Shown piece after piece: positions 57,836 through 64,000 of a stretch of 64,000 nucleotides of DNA. Below the pieces are notes generated by a model that worked only from the letters and a program-made list of their open reading frames with translations, ran no database searches and was not told the origin of the DNA. The stretch covers positions 1 to 64,000 of the forward strand of contig NZ_BLAE01000017.1 of NCBI RefSeq assembly GCF_009687865.1, written 5' to 3'. The stretch is from Acrocarpospora macrocephala (GTDB lineage: Bacteria > Actinomycetota > Actinomycetes > Streptosporangiales > Streptosporangiaceae). A program made the translations under genes and the position numbers. Position 1 is the first letter of the stretch; each line of letters opens with the position of its first letter.

Positions 57836-60555
57836 CACAGGAACCTCCAGAGGTTGTTGCCGGAGCCGTTGTCGTCGGCGAGCACGACCTGCGCGCCCTG
57901 CGCGGTGCCGCCGAGGCCGAGCACCCGGCCGCCGTTGGCGCACTGGATGCGGAAGGTGCCGTTCGCGCCGTGCCGGAGCCGCCAGCGGTGGTCGTCAGTG
58001 CCGTTGTCGGCCCACTGGACCACCCGCGCCCCGGCGGCGGTGGACGCGTTCTCCACGCCGAGCACCTTGGTGCTGTTGGAGTTGCGCAGCCGCAGGTAGC
58101 CGCCGGTGTCGACGAGCGCGGTCCACAGGTGGTCGGCGGTGCCGGTGTCACCCCACTGGACGACCAGGCCGCCGTCGGCGGTGGACATGCCGGTGACGCC
58201 GAGCACCATTCCGGTCGCCGCGTTCTGGATGCGCCGCGCGCCGTTGGGCACGAACCGCCACTGGTTGTCCGCGGAGCCGTTGTCGGGATCCTGCACCACC
58301 TGGGCGCCGTTGGCCGTCGAGCCGTTCTGGATGGCCAGCAGCTTGCCGCTGTTGACGTTGCGGATCTTGTGGGAGCCGTCGCCGACGTCGACGATCGTCC
58401 AGCGGTGGTCGGCGGTGCCGTTGTCGGCCCACTGGACCACCCGCGCGCCGTCGGCCGTCGACATGTTCTCGACGCCGAGCACCTTGCCGCTGTTGACGTT
58501 GCGGAACTTCAGGGCATTGCCGTCCACGACCGGTACCCAGTCGTGGTCGGCGGTGCCGTTGTCGGTCCACTGCAACGCCAGGCCGCCGTCGGCGGTGGAC
58601 ATGTTCTGGATGCCCAGGGCAAGGCCGCTGGCCGCGTTGATCAGCCGGAAGCTCGCCGCTCCTGCGGCGCCGGTGGCGTTCCAGTAGACGGTGTAGTTGT
58701 GGCCGTGGGCGTCGTAGAACGGGCCCAGGTTGACCGTCGACCCGTTCGCCGTGGCGGTGAAGGCGAGCGACGACGTGCTGGTCCTGGCTACCGACGAGGC
58801 GGTCAGCGCGGGCAGCGCCGACAGGCTGGTGTCGCCGTAGTTGCCCGACAGCACGACCGGTCCGTACGTGACGGCCTGGACGTTGGGGTTGTCGTTGGCG
58901 GCCTTCATGATCACCCGCATGGGCAGCCGCACGGTGACCGTGTCGCCCGACGTCCACGACCGGGTCAGCTCCGCGTAGGTGCCCGGGGTGGTCGCGATGT
59001 TCTGCTGCGCCCCGTTGACGCTGATCGTGGCGCCCTGCGTCCACGCGGGGATCCGGATCCGCATCCCCCACGAACCGCTCACGTTGCCCGTGACCTGCAC
59101 CGACACCGTGTCGCTCACCGGGTACGACGTCGTCTGCGTCACCGTGATGCCGCGCTGCGACCAGTTCAGCGTCGAGGGCGCGAACAGGTTCACGAACAAG
59201 GTCGAGCCGTTGTGGAAGTAGATCGAGTCCATGAGCATCGTGTTCACCTCCAGGCCGGTGCCCTGGCAGCACCAGAAGGTGGAGTAGTCGGTGCTCCAGG
59301 TGCCGCCGCCCCAGGCCGGGCCCACGCCACGGCGGCCGCCGGGGTTGAGCGGAGTGAAGTAGGTGATGTGCCCGCGGCTGTCGGCGGGGTTCTGCATGCC
59401 GAGCAGGTGGTTGAGCAGCGCTCGCTCGAAGTAGTCGAAGTAGTCGGCCCGGGAGGGGGACAGCAGCCACAGCTCCCGGGTCAGCTTGAGCATGTTGTAG
59501 GTGTTGCACGCCTCGCCGGTGTCCCGCGCCAGGTAGGCGGCGATGGCGTTCGGCGCGCGGAAGAACTCGCCCTGGCTGTTGCCGCCGATCACGTACGTGT
59601 GCGCGCTGACCGTGATGTTCCACGCGTTGGCGGCGATGTCGCGGTAGCGGGTGGTGCCGGTGGCCTTGTACTCGCGGGCCGCGCCGATCCACTTGGGGAC
59701 CTGGGTGTTGGCGTGCAGGCCGTTGAGCTGGTCCTGGTTGGCCGCCAGAGGGTTGAAGACGGCGGCGTGGTCGAAGCGCTGGGCGGCGGTCAGCCAGCGC
59801 GAGTCGCCCGTCATCTGGTACAGGTCGGTGAGCACGGCGTTCATGCCGCCGAACTCGGTGCCCAGCATCGACTGCATCTGGCTGGAGCTCAGCCGGGCCG
59901 TCCGCCAGTCGACCCAGCCGGCGAGTGCCAGGAGCACGCTTCTGGCCTGGGTGGTGCCGATGTGCCGCCACACGTCCAGCAGCCCGGCCAGGGTCTTGTG
60001 GATGCAGTAGTACGGCACGTTGCCGTTGCTCAGCGTCCGGGCTTCTACGGCGCTGAATTCCGACTCCGGGAAACCCGACAGGTAACCGGTGTTGAATCCG
60101 GCGGCGCTGTTGTTGGCCTGGCATTTGGCCAGCTCGGCGACCAGGTAGGTGGCTTTGTCCCGGCAGGTGGTGTCGCCGGTCACCGCCCACGCCTGCGCCC
60201 AGGCGGTCAGGAAGTGGCCTTGGAAGTGGCTGCGGAAGGGGAAGCTGGGGGCGTCCCAGCCGCCGTTGGCCGAAGCGCCGTTGGTGGACAGGCGGTGATT
60301 GGACCGGAAGACGTACAGCAGCCGGTCGACGTCGACGAAACGCAGGTAGTTCAGGGTGCGGTTCTGGTTGTCCAGCCACCGGCCCGGGGACAGGCGCACC
60401 TGGCCGAGGTCGAATCCGTAGGCGGACACACCGATGTCGGATCGCACGGGGGCGATGGCGGCCTGGGCGGCGGACGTACCGGCGACCTGACCGGCGGCCG
60501 AGAGCGCGACGGTCGCGCCCGCGGCCTGGAAGAGCTGGCGACGGCTCAGAGACAT
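57835..60555 (-). CDS. Tat-exported GH127-type beta-L-arabinofuranosidase with two ricin-type CBM13 domains
   Basis: A 906-residue enzyme. The start MSLSRRQLFQAAGATVALSA is a twin-arginine signal. The GH127 (former DUF1680) (alpha/alpha)6 domain spans about 40-620 and includes the zinc-cysteine active site at W428-C429-C430 (FWCCQGTGLE), as in HypBA1, plus NTYNMLKLTRELW and NGLHANTQVPKWIGA. Two tandem ricin trefoils follow (about 630-770 and 775-906), with many GKVLGVENMSTADG-type repeats and DHRW/NQWRF turns. It should release beta-L-arabinofuranose, for example from plant extensin or arabinan. Co-translated with GH43 downstream. Confidence 0.93.
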   Translation of the reverse strand: MSLSRRQLFQAAGATVALSAAGQVAGTSAAQAAIAPVRSDIGVSAYGFDLGQVRLSPGRWLDNQNRTLNYLRFVDVDRLLYVFRSNHRLSTNGASANGGWDAPSFPFRSHFQGHFLTAWAQAWAVTGDTTCRDKATYLVAELAKCQANNSAAGFNTGYLSGFPESEFSAVEARTLSNGNVPYYCIHKTLAGLLDVWRHIGTTQARSVLLALAGWVDWRTARLSSSQMQSMLGTEFGGMNAVLTDLYQMTGDSRWLTAAQRFDHAAVFNPLAANQDQLNGLHANTQVPKWIGAAREYKATGTTRYRDIAANAWNITVSAHTYVIGGNSQGEFFRAPNAIAAYLARDTGEACNTYNMLKLTRELWLLSPSRADYFDYFERALLNHLLGMQNPADSRGHITYFTPLNPGGRRGVGPAWGGGTWSTDYSTFWCCQGTGLEVNTMLMDSIYFHNGSTLFVNLFAPSTLNWSQRGITVTQTTSYPVSDTVSVQVTGNVSGSWGMRIRIPAWTQGATISVNGAQQNIATTPGTYAELTRSWTSGDTVTVRLPMRVIMKAANDNPNVQAVTYGPVVLSGNYGDTSLSALPALTASSVARTSTSSLAFTATANGSTVNLGPFYDAHGHNYTVYWNATGAAGAASFRLINAASGLALGIQNMSTADGGLALQWTDNGTADHDWVPVVDGNALKFRNVNSGKVLGVENMSTADGARVVQWADNGTADHRWTIVDVGDGSHKIRNVNSGKLLAIQNGSTANGAQVVQDPDNGSADNQWRFVPNGARRIQNAATGMVLGVTGMSTADGGLVVQWGDTGTADHLWTALVDTGGYLRLRNSNSTKVLGVENASTAAGARVVQWADNGTDDHRWRLRHGANGTFRIQCANGGRVLGLGGTAQGAQVVLADDNGSGNNLWRFL

Positions 60556-60583
60556 GAGGGCTCCTGAAGAGAACGGGGGATGA

Positions 60584-60616
60584 GGTGGCCGGCCGATGTC
60601 CCGGCGGCCGGCCACC
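60584..60616 (-). terminator. Hairpin in the leader of the GH127 gene
   Basis: GGTGGCCGGCC (60584-60594) pairs with GGCCGGCCACC (60606-60616) around an 11-nt loop, 30 bp upstream of the GH127 start and 135 bp past the GH62 stop. It may terminate the GH62 message or attenuate read-through. The rest of 60617-60751 shows nothing else notable. Confidence 0.5.
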
Positions 60617-60751
60617 CGGCTTTCACCTGGCCAGGCCGGGTCACCGTCTGCCCGGGCCCCGATCCCGGGTAGACGGCCTCTCCCGTGTCAGTTGGCCAGT
60701 GCTCTGGGAGCGGTGGTCAGGATCGCGGTGGGGAGCATGCCGGCTCTGGTG

Positions 60752-62269
60752 TCAGCAGGGGGAGTTGGTCTGGGTGAGCAGGCCGAGCCGCCAGGGCAGT
60801 CGGTTGTAGTCGCCGCCCGCGTTGGGATCCAGGCCCTGGTAGAGGTAGCGCAGGTTGCACGGGCTGATCGTGAGCGTCTGGTCGTAGCCGTCGCGGAGCA
60901 TCTCGCCGTGGCTGATGTCGCGGGTCCAGGCCGTGCCGGAGAAGGTCACGTTGTTGGCCCGGGCGAAGGGGTTGGACTCCTGGTCGGCCAGCGGCGTCCA
61001 CGAGCCGCCGATACTGGTCGAGGTCCAGGAGCGGAACCAGCGGCGGCCATCGCTGCCGATCGCCTCGTTGAGCAGCAGGTAACGCTCCTGGCCCTTGATC
61101 TTGTAGATGTTGGCGGCCTCGAACAGGCGGTTGCGGTTGCTGTCCTGGAGGGCGATGACCGGCTGGGAGAACCCGTTGGGGAAGTTCGCCACGGTGGTCT
61201 GCGAGCGGTACAGGTGGCCGTTGTCGTCCGAGGAGAACAGGTAGCAGTTGACGTTGTCGCAGCTCACCCACATGTCGACCCAGTAGCCGTTGCCGATGTT
61301 CTGCCGGATGATGTCGGGCATGCCGGAGTAGAAGTGACTCGGCGCGCTCCAGGACCTCGGGTTGGTGATGTCCGTGGTCGTGGAGTACGAGGCATTGCCG
61401 GTCTGGTAGACGAGGTACCACCGGTTCTGCGGCGCGAAGTAGAACACCTGCGGGGCGGCGCGGTAGCCGGTGCCGATCCCGCTCTGGTCCAGGTAGTGGT
61501 GGGTGGCGCTGGCGGCCTGGGCCCAGTCGGTGAAGTTCAGGTAGACCAGGTTGTAGCCGCCCGTGGAACTCGCGGTGGAGGCGAACACGTGCCAGCGGCC
61601 GTTGTAGTAGACCACCGAGGGATCCTTGACCGCGGCGATGTTGTGCGTGGCGTCCGACTTGGGGCCGATCAGGGGTCCGCTGGACTGCCATCGGAAGCTG
61701 GCGGGCAGGTTCCCCGGGCTACTCGGCGACGGCGACGGGCTGGGGCTCGGGCTGGGTGTGGGCGTGGGCGTTGGGGTCGGCGTCGGGGTTGGGGAGGATG
61801 GCGTCCCCGTGCACGGGGTGCCGTTGAGGGCGAAGGAGGCCGGGACCGGGTTGGACCCGCTCCAGGTGCCGTTGAAGCCGAGGCCGGTGTTCCCGCCGGA
61901 GGGGATCGAGGCGTTGTAACCGGCGTCGGTGAGGGTGACGTTCGCCCCGCTCTGGGTGGCCGTGCTGTTCCACGCCTGGGTGATCTGCTGGCCCGCCCCG
62001 AAGGCCCAGGTCAGCCGCCAGCCGTTGACCGCGTCACCGAGGTTGCGGATGACGATGTTCGCGGTGAAGCCGGGGTTCCACTGGTTCGCGATGGCGTATT
62101 CGACCCGGCAGGCCACCGCGCCCTGGGCGCTCGTCGCGGTCAGCGGGCTGAGCCCGGCCATCGCCAGGACCGACACCGCGAGCACCACCAGCCTGCGATA
62201 CCTCGCCGGCCGGTGCGTGGGCGCGGCGACCTTGTGCTGTCGTGCGGGTGCACGAGGGATGAAGCGCAT
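60752..62269 (-). CDS. Secreted GH62 alpha-L-arabinofuranosidase with N-terminal CBM2
   Basis: A 505-residue exported enzyme. It has a long basic signal peptide (about 1-50). A CBM2 (about 52-155) follows with CRVEYAIANQWNPGF, NGWRLTWAF and the surface Trp of GTWSGSN. A Pro-Thr/Ser linker of dipeptide repeats (about 160-188) leads to the GH62 propeller (about 190-505). That domain shows LPASFRWQSSGPLIGPK, AVKDPSVVYYNGRWHVFAS, SQPVIALQDSNRNRLFEAANIYKI and RDISHGEMLRDGYDQT, all typical of GH62. It removes arabinose from arabinoxylan. A 14-bp palindromic operator lies 69 bp upstream. Confidence 0.95.
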   Translation of the reverse strand: MRFIPRAPARQHKVAAPTHRPARYRRLVVLAVSVLAMAGLSPLTATSAQGAVACRVEYAIANQWNPGFTANIVIRNLGDAVNGWRLTWAFGAGQQITQAWNSTATQSGANVTLTDAGYNASIPSGGNTGLGFNGTWSGSNPVPASFALNGTPCTGTPSSPTPTPTPTPTPTPSPSPSPSPSPSSPGNLPASFRWQSSGPLIGPKSDATHNIAAVKDPSVVYYNGRWHVFASTASSTGGYNLVYLNFTDWAQAASATHHYLDQSGIGTGYRAAPQVFYFAPQNRWYLVYQTGNASYSTTTDITNPRSWSAPSHFYSGMPDIIRQNIGNGYWVDMWVSCDNVNCYLFSSDDNGHLYRSQTTVANFPNGFSQPVIALQDSNRNRLFEAANIYKIKGQERYLLLNEAIGSDGRRWFRSWTSTSIGGSWTPLADQESNPFARANNVTFSGTAWTRDISHGEMLRDGYDQTLTISPCNLRYLYQGLDPNAGGDYNRLPWRLGLLTQTNSPC

Positions 62270-62337
62270 CCATGACTCCCTGTGGTTACGTCCTCGTCGG
62301 GGCTCCTCGACGGCCGACCTGGTCAGGGGCGGTTCTG

Positions 62338-62351
62338 TGTTAGCGCTAACA
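62338..62351. promoter_or_regulatory. LacI-type operator TGTTAGCGCTAACA
   Basis: Perfect 14-bp palindrome with a central CG, fitting the LacI/CcpA-like consensus, 69 bp upstream of the GH62 start. The divergent LacI gene (62781) is the obvious candidate regulator. Confidence 0.7.
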
Positions 62352-62780
62352 TTTCAAGAAGCACGGGTGCCTCCTGACCTGTGCCGGAAGGGCTGTGATG
62401 TCGCGGAGTACATCCAACGCCTGGAGACCCGTCAACGACCTGTCGCTCTCGGCGACCGTCGCGCTGTGCGCCACACGTTTCCCAGCCTGGACTTTTCGTC
62501 CAGTGATGGAGATATCGCGAACAGCATGATTCGTGAACGTTTCACGGAAGTAGCCAGGTCATACATCGTAGATTTCGTGATCCATGTACGTAACTTCACC
62601 GGAGCCGGGGAGTGGCTAGGTCATCCATCTAAGATCTATCGGCTCCGAAAGTTTCTATAAATATCCGATAGTTTAGGGTGGCAGATGCGGGAACTCTTCG
62701 GACCCTGCTCCCAATCTCCTTGTGAGAGCAGCACAAACAGCAATGATCGAAGTCCGAAAGCGCGCGGCTAGACTCTCCCC
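62352..62780. promoter_or_regulatory. Regulatory region upstream of the LacI gene
   Basis: About 430 bp without a convincing gene. It holds a hairpin CTGGAC-TTTTC-GTCCAG (62487-62503), a palindrome CGTGAA-CGT-TTCACG (62532-62546), and CGAAAGTTTCT (62646-62656). The last differs by one base from the CGAAAGTTTCG palindrome at 63826-63836. AT-rich sequence at 62655-62675 may contain the LacI promoter. CGAAA-N-TTTCG is the operator type described for BxlR-like xylan regulators of Streptomyces. Confidence 0.5.
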
Positions 62781-63824
62781 ATGACCACGACCGAGGAACC
62801 GTACGCCACCGGCTCCCCGCCAGCGCAGGCGCTGACTCTGGCACAACTGGCGGAGCTGGCCGGGGTGTCCACGGCGACGGTCTCCAAGGTGGTCAACGGC
62901 CGCTCCGAGGTCGGCCCGGAGACCCGCGCCCTGATCGAGGGTCTCATCCGCGAGCACGGTTACCGCAGGCAGCGCCGGCGGGCCAAGGCGACGGGCCTCA
63001 TCGAGCTGGTCTTCCATGAGCTGGCGGGCGACTACCCGACAGAGGTAATAAAAGGGGTTCAGCAGGTAGCGCGCCAACACCATCTGGCCGTGGTGCTCTC
63101 CGAACTGGGGGGCAGTCATACCCCTGGGCGCGACTGGATCGAGGACGTGCTCAGCCACCGCCCGGACGGCGTGATCACGGTCTTCTCCAGCCCGACCGAC
63201 GGCCAGCGCGACCAGCTCGCCACCCGTGAAATCCCTCTGGTGGTGCTGGATCCGGCCGGTGACCCGGGCCACCGGGTCCCGTCGGTGGGCGCGGCCAACT
63301 GGAGCGGCGGCCTGGTGGCCACCCGCCATCTGCTGGAACTCGGCCACCGGCGCATCGCCATCATCACCGGCCCCGAGTACGCGCTGTCCAGCCGGGCCCG
63401 CCTGGACGGCTACCGCGCCGCGCTCGACACCGCCGGGGTGCCGATCGACCCGGAACTGATCTGCCCCGGCGCCTTCCTGATCGAGGACGGCCTGCTCCAG
63501 GCCCGTCGCCTGATGCGCCTGCCCGACCCGCCCACCGCGATCTTCACCTGTAACGACGGCCAGGCCATCGGCGTCTACCACGCGGCCCATGAACTGCGGC
63601 TGCGCATCCCCGACGACCTGAGCGTGATCGGCTTCGACGACATGCCCGCGTGGCGCTGGGCCATCCCGCCGCTGACCACGATCCGCCAGCCGCTGACGGA
63701 GATGGGTGCCACGGCGGCCACCATGCTGATCACCCTCGCCCAGGGCGAGCCGCTGCGACAGAACCGGGTCGAGCTGGGCACCGAACTCATCGTCCGGGGG
63801 AGCACCGCGCCGCGTCCGCGCTAG
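62781..63824 (+). CDS. LacI-family transcriptional regulator
   Basis: A 347-residue repressor. N-terminal HTH TLAQLAELAGVSTATVSKVVNGRSEVGPETR (about 18-48), minor-groove hinge region about 60-75, then a periplasmic-binding-type sensor domain (VVLDPAGDPGHRVPSVGAANWSGG; HRRIAIITGP; IFTCNDGQAIGVY; LSVIGFDDMPAWRWAIPPLTTIRQP). It presumably binds a xylo- or arabino-oligosaccharide and controls the leftward GH62-GH127-GH43 genes and itself. Confidence 0.95.
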   Translation: MTTTEEPYATGSPPAQALTLAQLAELAGVSTATVSKVVNGRSEVGPETRALIEGLIREHGYRRQRRRAKATGLIELVFHELAGDYPTEVIKGVQQVARQHHLAVVLSELGGSHTPGRDWIEDVLSHRPDGVITVFSSPTDGQRDQLATREIPLVVLDPAGDPGHRVPSVGAANWSGGLVATRHLLELGHRRIAIITGPEYALSSRARLDGYRAALDTAGVPIDPELICPGAFLIEDGLLQARRLMRLPDPPTAIFTCNDGQAIGVYHAAHELRLRIPDDLSVIGFDDMPAWRWAIPPLTTIRQPLTEMGATAATMLITLAQGEPLRQNRVELGTELIVRGSTAPRPR

Positions 63825-64000
63825 CCGAAAGTTTCGAAACGGTCCCGTTGAGGGTGAGCCGGAGAAACGGTGCGATGGTCCCCCCGAAATGGGACCGCGT
63901 CAGTTCGGCATCCGCATCGGTGGTTCGGTAGTTGACGAAGCTCACCACCCGCAGGTCGGTCAGCACCATCCAGGCGTACGCCTGGTCAGGCTGGGCGGAG
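63787..64000 (-). CDS. C-terminal end of an unidentified protein (cut by the window edge)
   Basis: The minus strand is open from the right edge to a stop at 63787-63789. The stretch AYAWMVLTDLRVVSFVNY, then RTTDADAELTRSHFGG and TIAPFLRLTLNGTVSKL, has real protein character and good third positions. The last residues read antisense through the LacI 3' end (38-bp convergent overlap), so the true end is as given only if no frame change occurs. By position it may belong to the arabinan locus. The family is not recognised. Confidence 0.5.
   Translation of the reverse strand, partial: SAQPDQAYAWMVLTDLRVVSFVNYRTTDADAELTRSHFGGTIAPFLRLTLNGTVSKLSASADAARCSPGR
63826..63840. promoter_or_regulatory. Overlapping palindromes CGAAAGTTTCG and GTTTCGAAAC
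   Basis: CGAAAGTTTCG (63826-63836) and GTTTCGAAAC (63831-63840) overlap by six bases, directly after the LacI stop codon. The first matches the BxlR-type xylan-operator core and the site at 62646-62656. Being inside convergent 3' ends, it could be a roadblock site or belong to a promoter not visible here. Confidence 0.45.

Noticed and set aside
57835-58700. Repeated blocks suggestive of a repeat array or CRISPR
   Set aside because: They are diverged in-frame repeats of the ricin-type trefoils; spacing is irregular and no CRISPR repeat/spacer structure exists.
57970-60567. An 865-codon open frame on the plus strand opposite GH127
   Set aside because: It is the antisense of a protein with clear GH127 and ricin domains; its composition (Val/Gly/Asp/Arg-rich, low complexity) is typical of high-GC shadow frames.
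61719-61800. Short tandem repeats (GGCGTGGGCGTT-like)
   Set aside because: They encode the Pro-Thr/Ser linker between CBM2 and GH62 and need no separate explanation.
62398-62529. A 43-codon rightward frame upstream of the LacI gene
   Set aside because: No ribosome site, mixed codon bias, and it contains the hairpin and regulatory palindromes; treated as non-coding.

Overview
The window is high-GC actinomycete chromosome. It has strong G/C at third codon positions, GTG starts, secreted CBM-bearing glycoside hydrolases, ROK/LacI/TetR/IclR regulators and an actinobacterial type of phage integrase. The gene mix fits a soil Streptosporangiales or Streptomyces relative, but the species cannot be told from the sequence. 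There is no rRNA, CRISPR array or intact insertion sequence. One tRNA-Arg(CCG) lies at 4617-4688.

Region 1 (1-3.5 kb): the edge of an unknown protein, an orphan MbtH-like gene, a ROK regulator and a secreted GH16-CBM6 beta-1,3-glucanase. Identical GAGAGCGCTCTC palindromes lie on both sides of the ROK gene. Region 2 (3.5-8.9 kb): a small signalling pair, the tRNA with a decayed tyrosine integrase beside it, a small coiled-coil protein, a GAF sensor fragment and a 5'-truncated glycosidase relic. Region 3 (8.9-10.9 kb): an enoyl-CoA hydratase and a divergent LysE exporter/Lrp regulator pair.

Region 4 (11.0-26.4 kb) is a catabolic island of two convergent operons. The rightward operon (12.6-21.7 kb) encodes a NitT/TauT-type ATPase and permease, two Asp/Glu-racemase-fold proteins without the family cysteines, a deacetylase-type amidohydrolase, two enoyl-CoA hydratases, an HpaI aldolase, an FAH-family hydrolase and a class III CoA-transferase. 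The leftward operon (26.2-21.9 kb) encodes two aldehyde dehydrogenases and the transporter's missing binding protein. Both operons are headed by a pair of GGTCA-N6-TGACC-like boxes spaced exactly 20 bp apart. An IclR regulator beside the first pair is the likely reader. The substrate is unknown, probably an acylated or amidated organic acid finished by CoA-dependent beta-oxidation and semialdehyde oxidation.

Region 5 (26.4-40.2 kb) is a second catabolic island with a TetR regulator. A leftward branched-chain-type ABC importer operon begins with an unrecognised 48-residue peptide gene. Facing away from it is a rightward operon: cytochrome P450, LigJ-like oxalomesaconate hydratase, cytosolic NMT1-like protein, LigK-like aldolase, cupin, ferredoxin reductase, [2Fe-2S] ferredoxin and a medium-chain dehydrogenase. 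P450 plus LigJ/LigK suggests oxidative attack on an aromatic compound followed by the lower gallate/protocatechuate 4,5-cleavage route, but no ring-cleavage dioxygenase is present.

Region 6 (40.2-55.7 kb): an orphan 709-residue membrane protein; a hypoxia/dormancy-like set (DoxX, AMIN-like protein, DUF4389 protein, P-type ATPase relic, shortened PPDK, Ddn-like membrane fusion, GAPDH) with GGGACTTTCG boxes upstream of several genes; an OmpR two-component system; and a flavin-based transmembrane electron-transfer module (ferric-reductase-like protein, FMN-binding protein, ApbE). Region 7 (55.7-64 kb): an arabinan-type utilisation locus with GH62, GH127 and GH43 enzymes, a LacI regulator and matching palindromic operators.
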